Source: Martelella mediterranea (lineage in GTDB: Bacteria > Pseudomonadota > Alphaproteobacteria > Rhizobiales > Rhizobiaceae). Taken from it: a DNA stretch of 64,000 bases. The position numbers were made by a program, and so were the translations under genes. The notes under the pieces are model-generated. The model ran no database searches and was not told where the DNA came from. It saw nothing but the letters and a program-made list of their open reading frames with translations. How positions within the stretch are numbered: the first letter of the stretch is position 1; each line of letters begins with the position of its first letter. Below are positions 60,472-64,000 of this stretch, piece after piece. The DNA is taken from the NCBI RefSeq assembly GCF_004342225.1, contig NZ_SMAR01000020.1:1-64000 (forward strand), read 5' to 3'.

Positions 60472-60779
60472 GCCTTGCCGTTTTCAACGATCGTCGGCGA
60501 CACGTAAATTTCAGTCCTGTTTCACCGGGAGCATCGAAACAATGATGGCCAGTGGCGGCAGGGCTTGGTTCTCGTGGGCAAAAACAGATTGAGAATGCGT
60601 GCGCATTATCGCGCCGCTGTTGGGATTGCCGGATTGAAACTTTGTATCTGCAACGGGGTGAATGTTTTTATCAATCCGGATGATCCAAACATTTCAAAAA
60701 ACGGTTGGTTGAATGGCTGACCTTACCTTAAAAGGGACGCCTGTCTTCATGACGCCGACGGTCTGCAGGAGTTTTGTCG
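60472..60779. other. Gap between helicase and pdxJ, with one short open frame
   Basis: No known gene. A 41-codon frame (60595-60720) begins MRAHYRAAVGIAGLKLCICN and ends NPDDPNISKNGWLNG; it has only a weak GAG before the ATG and no recognisable motif. AGGAG at 60769-60773 belongs to pdxJ. Confidence 0.35.
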
Positions 60780-61532
60780 ATGCCAGCCAGTCTATCTGTT
60801 AATCTCAATGCAATCGCGCAGCTGCGCAATCGGCGAGACTTGCCCTGGCCAAGTGTCGAGCATTTTGGGCGCATTGCTCTGAAATCCGGTGCTCATGGTC
60901 TCACTGTCCATCCCCGGCCTGATGAGCGGCATATTCGATTTGCTGACCTTCCTGTCATCCGTGCGCTGATCGACCGTGAGTTTCCGCAGGCAGAATTTAA
61001 TATTGAGGGCTATCCGACCGACCATTTCATCGGATTGTGTCTGGAGAACAGGCCGGATCAGGTGACACTTGTTCCGGATGACCCATCACAGTCGACGTCC
61101 GACCATGGCTGGGACGTTATCGCCAGCCGGGAACTTCTGGAGCCGGTGATCGCGCGCCTGAAAGAACAGGATATCCGTATCTCGCTGTTTACAGATGGAG
61201 ATGCGAGCGCGCGACAGCTTCAGGCTGCCCGCGATATCGGTGCTGATCGGATTGAGCTTTATACCGGGCCTTATGGCGGCTGTTTTGATGCGCCCGAGAA
61301 GGAGCGTGAACTGGCAGAGGTGCTGGGGGAAACAGCAGCGCTTGCCGATAAGCTTGGGCTTGGTGTCAATGCCGGCCATGACCTGACAGTTGCAAACCTG
61401 CCTCTTCTGGCAAGCCATATCCCGCATCTGGCTGAGGTCTCTATTGGCCATGGACTGACCGCTGATGCTCTTGAGTTTGGAATGGCGGAAACCGTACGCC
61501 GCTTCCGTGAAGCCTGCGGCGAGCGAACCTGA
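60780..61532 (+). CDS. pdxJ: Pyridoxine 5'-phosphate synthase
   Basis: A 250-residue TIM-barrel enzyme joining 1-deoxyxylulose 5-phosphate and aminoacetone 3-phosphate to PNP. Conserved [14 protein letters not shown] (Asn of the active site), [30 protein letters not shown] and [15 protein letters not shown] are all present. AGGAG lies 7 bp before ATG 60780; an earlier TTG at 60774 is in frame but lacks spacing. Confidence 0.96.
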   Translation: MPASLSVNLNAIAQLRNRRDLPWPSVEHFGRIALKSGAHGLTVHPRPDERHIRFADLPVIRALIDREFPQAEFNIEGYPTDHFIGLCLENRPDQVTLVPDDPSQSTSDHGWDVIASRELLEPVIARLKEQDIRISLFTDGDASARQLQAARDIGADRIELYTGPYGGCFDAPEKERELAEVLGETAALADKLGLGVNAGHDLTVANLPLLASHIPHLAEVSIGHGLTADALEFGMAETVRRFREACGERT

Positions 61533-61554
61533 CCCGCCGCAGTGCCATGTCGAT

Positions 61555-62436
61555 TTAAAATGCGGCTTTGTTGGCTTCGAAAAAGGCGCGCAATGACCGC
61601 GGCTTTCTGCCCGTCAATGTCTCAAAATCAGATGTGACCAAGTCAAAGCCGCCAGCACGGATATTGGCATCGGTGCTGACTGAAAGTGCAACAACAAAAC
61701 CGGGCAGACCGGCTGCTTCCAGCCCGCCACGAAGCGCATCTTCACTGACCTGCTTCACTTCAAGCGGCTTGCCGATGACATCACGTGCGATCGACGCGAT
61801 TTCCTCCATCGTGAAGCTCTCTGGGCCTGTGAGTGTATAGATGTGGTTGTCATTGTCTTCTGCCGTTAGGGCTGCTGCCAGTGCCCGGGCGCAGTCATCG
61901 TGCCCGATGTGGGTCTGTTTGCCATCTCCGGCTGCTGTGGCCCAGATGCCGGACGCAAAAGCCTGTGGCAGATTCATTAGCATATTTTCCTGATACCAGC
62001 TATTGCGCAGGATCGTGTATGTAAGTCCGCTTTCGTAAACAGCCTTTTCCGATGCAAGATGATCTGGTGCAAACGAGATTTTGGAATGCGCCGGGTCAGG
62101 CATGGAGGTATAGACAACCCTTTTGACGCCGGCTTTGACCGCTGCTGAAATTGCATTCATGTGCTGGGTGATGCGATCTGTTCCAGGTGCAATCGCGTCA
62201 GTCGATATCACGGCTATCCGGCTCGCACCCTTAAAAGCGGCATCCAGCGTTTCAGGCTGGCTGAAATCTGCCCTGCGAACCTCGATGCCTCTGTTGGCCA
62301 TGTCTGACAGTTTTGAAGGATCTCGCGTGGTCGCTATGATTTTTTCAGGTGCGACGCCATTTTCGATCAGCGCTTCCAGCGTTTCGCGGCCAAGCTGGCC
62401 GGACGCGCCGGTAACAAGAAGCTTTGTCTCGGGCAT
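61555..62436 (-). CDS. NmrA-like NAD(P)H quinone oxidoreductase (QorB/QOR2-like)
   Basis: A 293-residue atypical SDR. The start MPETKLLVTGASGQLG has GGAG nine bases upstream; ATG 62442 is an alternative. The nucleotide motif is GASGQLGR, followed by TTRDPSKL and the QOR2-like segment VKRVVYTSMPDP...LASEKAV. No Ser-Tyr-Lys triad is seen, as is usual for NmrA/QOR2 proteins. It is divergent from a HxlR regulator, as in the E. coli ytfG-ytfH pair, and probably detoxifies quinones or electrophiles. Confidence 0.87.
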   Translation of the reverse strand: MPETKLLVTGASGQLGRETLEALIENGVAPEKIIATTRDPSKLSDMANRGIEVRRADFSQPETLDAAFKGASRIAVISTDAIAPGTDRITQHMNAISAAVKAGVKRVVYTSMPDPAHSKISFAPDHLASEKAVYESGLTYTILRNSWYQENMLMNLPQAFASGIWATAAGDGKQTHIGHDDCARALAAALTAEDNDNHIYTLTGPESFTMEEIASIARDVIGKPLEVKQVSEDALRGGLEAAGLPGFVVALSVSTDANIRAGGFDLVTSDFETLTGRKPRSLRAFFEANKAAF

Positions 62437-62514
62437 GTTCATTTTCTCCGATGAACCTGAAATGTCTTTACCGACAAGGCGGTGAACACGTTTCATTGAC
62501 TGAAAAATATTGTA

Positions 62515-62548
62515 GTCTCAAAAAGAGACCATATCTCATTTAGAGATA
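62515..62548. promoter_or_regulatory. Tandem HxlR-type operators
   Basis: Two inverted repeats lie side by side: GTCTC-AAAAA-GAGAC (62515-62529) and TATCTC-ATTTA-GAGATA (62532-62548), with centres 18 bp apart. Both contain the TCTC-N5-GAGA core. They lie midway between the qorB-like and HxlR genes. Confidence 0.75.
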
Positions 62549-62623
62549 GATATGATATTGTAAAGAAGGCATTGTTTTGTTGCCTGGTTACACAGATGTG
62601 ACTGACATGATGGAGTAGCGCCG

Positions 62624-63016
62624 ATGAGCGGCATAAAAGAAAAAACGGTTGCCTATATAGGCCATCCTGAGTGGAGCAGCGAGAACTGTCCGATCCGCGA
62701 TGTGTTGAACCATGTTTCAGGCAAATGGAGTTCGCTATTGCTAACGGCTTTGGACGATGGACCGATGCGGTTTGCGGAGCTCAGGCGTTTCGTACCAGAT
62801 ATTTCGCAAAGGATGCTGACGAAAACGCTGAGGGACCTTCAGCGCGACGGCTATATAACCCGTACCGTTTTCCCAACCCAGCCACCACGGGTCGAGTATG
62901 CGCTGACGGAGGAAGGCAGGTCATTTCTGATACCACTGCAAGGGTTGATCGACTGGGCTGGAGAGAACCACTGGAAGATCAGGGCTGCACGCGCCAGTTT
63001 CGACACAGAAAGCTGA
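62624..63016 (+). CDS. HxlR-family transcriptional regulator
   Basis: A 130-residue winged-helix regulator. [59 protein letters not shown] is the HxlR core, with the N-terminal Cys (residue 22) that in QorR/YodB/HypR-type members senses thiol-reactive compounds. GGAG precedes the ATG. It faces a QOR2-like gene across tandem operators, so it likely represses that gene and itself until quinone or disulfide stress. Confidence 0.9.
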   Translation: MSGIKEKTVAYIGHPEWSSENCPIRDVLNHVSGKWSSLLLTALDDGPMRFAELRRFVPDISQRMLTKTLRDLQRDGYITRTVFPTQPPRVEYALTEEGRSFLIPLQGLIDWAGENHWKIRAARASFDTES

Positions 63017-63043
63017 ACTGAGGGGGGCTGGCATCCTGATAAA

Positions 63044-63077
63044 GAAACACCCCGGCGCAGGGGTGCCGAGGTGTTTC
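63044..63077 (+). terminator. Hairpin downstream of the HxlR gene
   Basis: GAAACACC (63044-63051) pairs with GGTGTTTC (63070-63077), with an inner CGGC/GCCG extension. No clean T-run follows, so termination may be partial. Confidence 0.5.
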
Positions 63078-63397
63078 CGGAGGTCATCGTGAACTGAGCT
63101 TAATCGCCGAAGCGTTAAAGAGTGTCCGTGATGCGGTGGGCACTCTGAAGCGTCACGATGAGAGACGTTTTCTCTCTAATCAAAGCACCACTGTGCTTGA
63201 ATTCAATAACTGACTTGACTGAAATCATCTTACGGATAGTCGGCAAAAATGCGGCGAACCGGAAAAATGCGTTCAGCTCCAAGCCTGTGACCATGATCTA
63301 ATAACGATGAACCCAATAGTCAATCGTTTGATTAAATAAATCTGCTACCTTTTTGTCAGCTTGTTGAAATGGTCACGTCTGACATTTCATCATGAAA

Positions 63398-63565
63398 CTA
63401 GTGGAATGAATTTGACATTTGATTCCCGTCGCAGCGAACGCATACATCAAATGTCAAATTCGAAAATTCCACTAGAAACATAAACTTGCTAGTGGTCCTG
63501 TTGATTCCAACATTTGGCACCGAGTGCGCTGAAACGGGAACCAAATGTTGGAATCGGACCACTAG
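63398..63565. repeat. Double-hairpin dispersed repeat, copy B
   Basis: Hairpin 1: 63398-63423 pairs with 63446-63475 (CTAGTGGAA...TTTGACATTTGAT). Hairpin 2: 63489-63517 pairs with 63541-63565 (CTAGTGGTCC...GATTCCAACATTTGG). Each hairpin is bounded by CTAGTGG/CCACTAG and each has a 4-base asymmetry in one arm. Total 168 bp. Spacer AACATAAACTTG as in copy A. Confidence 0.88.
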
Positions 63566-63888
63566 ATGGCGACTGGGATGTGGTCGCATTGCGAATTAAG
63601 GCTCTTGGGATGCGCGCAAATGCAGCAAGATTGAGTGTTTCCTTTTGTGAGCCAAGGAGCAGCAGACTTCTTTGATCGCCGCGGTAAAACCTTTAGCGGC
63701 GTCTTAAACCACCCCTTCACTTTGAAGCAGGGGAGTTCCCTTGCTTTACCCGTAATCAGAAGGGTGCTCCCTGCGTAAACCGGCCTATCTGGTGCTGATG
63801 ATTCTCAAAGAGAAGCGGCCAAAAGGCTGAATTATTATTGAGCTTGCAGGCCAGATTGCTCTTGACCGGCTTCGATTCTGTTGCAATA

Positions 63889-63904
63889 AGTACCGTACGG
63901 TACT
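63889..63904. promoter_or_regulatory. Perfect 16-bp palindrome, probable TetR-type operator
   Basis: AGTACCGTACGGTACT is its own reverse complement; a third half-site GTACCG follows at 63905-63910. TACCGTACGGTA-like operators are typical of TetR/AcrR repressors in front of RND efflux systems in rhizobia and Brucella. The regulated gene would lie to the right of the window. Confidence 0.55.
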
Positions 63905-64000
63905 GTACCGAGTTTATTTGTAATATGGCGTGCCTCGCGCCGAGGGCGGCACGTGCGGGATTAGCATTTTGGCCTTAACGGAAGACGCAGAAATCGACAA

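Larger units (their letters stand above)
63078..64000. other. Long non-coding right end of window
   Basis: About 920 bp with no gene I can support. It holds repeat copy B (63398-63565) and a palindromic operator (63889-63904). The rest, including 63600-63880, shows no coding frame, tRNA or known RNA. The next gene must start beyond 64000. Confidence 0.5.

Noticed and set aside
1-64000. CRISPR arrays, rRNA genes, complete insertion sequences
   Set aside because: No regularly spaced direct repeats, no rRNA signature segments and no transposase gene were seen in the window.

Overview
The window reads as a chromosomal segment of an alphaproteobacterium of the order Hyphomicrobiales (Rhizobiales), entered from the left through the tail end of an integrated prophage. 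The order is suggested by a circularly permuted two-piece tmRNA gene, an Omp25/RopB-type outer membrane protein, GAAC-type SOS spacing at recA, PF13467-type ribbon-helix-helix proteins, DUF4169, and the block thyA-folA-hflK-hflC-DUF2065-degP-serB-miaA-ilvI-ilvH that I know from rhizobia and Brucella. I do not name a genus. Coding density is high and GC is moderate. Genes are tightly packed, often with ATGA stop/start overlaps.

Region 1 (1-8400) is the right end of a prophage: the C-terminal part of a tail-tip J-like protein, a tail fibre, a DUF4376 protein, a GH24 endolysin with a peptidoglycan-binding domain, a 3-TM holin and a DUF1515 coiled-coil protein. An oppositely oriented two-gene cassette follows: a DUF262 protein and a HEPN-like protein, a candidate defence or toxin system. 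Next come an orphan strong terminator, a D12-class DNA adenine methylase and a tyrosine integrase. The prophage abuts the 5' end of dusA, a known integration target.

Region 2 (8400-26920) is mostly housekeeping: dusA, alaS and recA, then an ArsR-methyltransferase fusion regulator with metF (methionine metabolism), an ABC-F ATPase, a DinB-like protein, two DJ-1/PfpI proteins, a glutathione transferase, ndk, moaE-moaD-pgsA, an uvrC-SDR pair with pteridine-reductase features, and an Omp25-like porin.

Region 3 (27000-41811) is metabolic and transport: a GST, a GH4 glycosidase carrying a CHEV motif with a complete TRAP transporter (probably uptake and hydrolysis of galacturonides), an MDR oxidoreductase, a complete dipeptide-type ABC importer with a DUF1684 protein, trmJ and murI.

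Region 4 (41812-55312) holds divergent mntH/mntR with a MntR-like box, a HerA/DUF87-like ATPase, the ssrA-sspB-DUF4169-RHH run, and the thyA-to-miaA block. Region 5 (55328-64000) holds an AmpH-like serine hydrolase, ilvI-ilvH with a complete leader-peptide attenuator, a RecD-like helicase, pdxJ, a qorB-like/HxlR divergent pair with tandem operators, and a closing intergenic region with a perfect 16-bp palindrome.

The less ordinary signals are: the prophage DUF262-HEPN pair; a dispersed double-hairpin repeat family (two full copies and one remnant) with compensatory stem changes; a permease whose only plausible start is ATT; a DUF4169 gene whose start appears displaced by one base; the tmRNA gene directly upstream of its adaptor gene sspB; and several palindromic operators.
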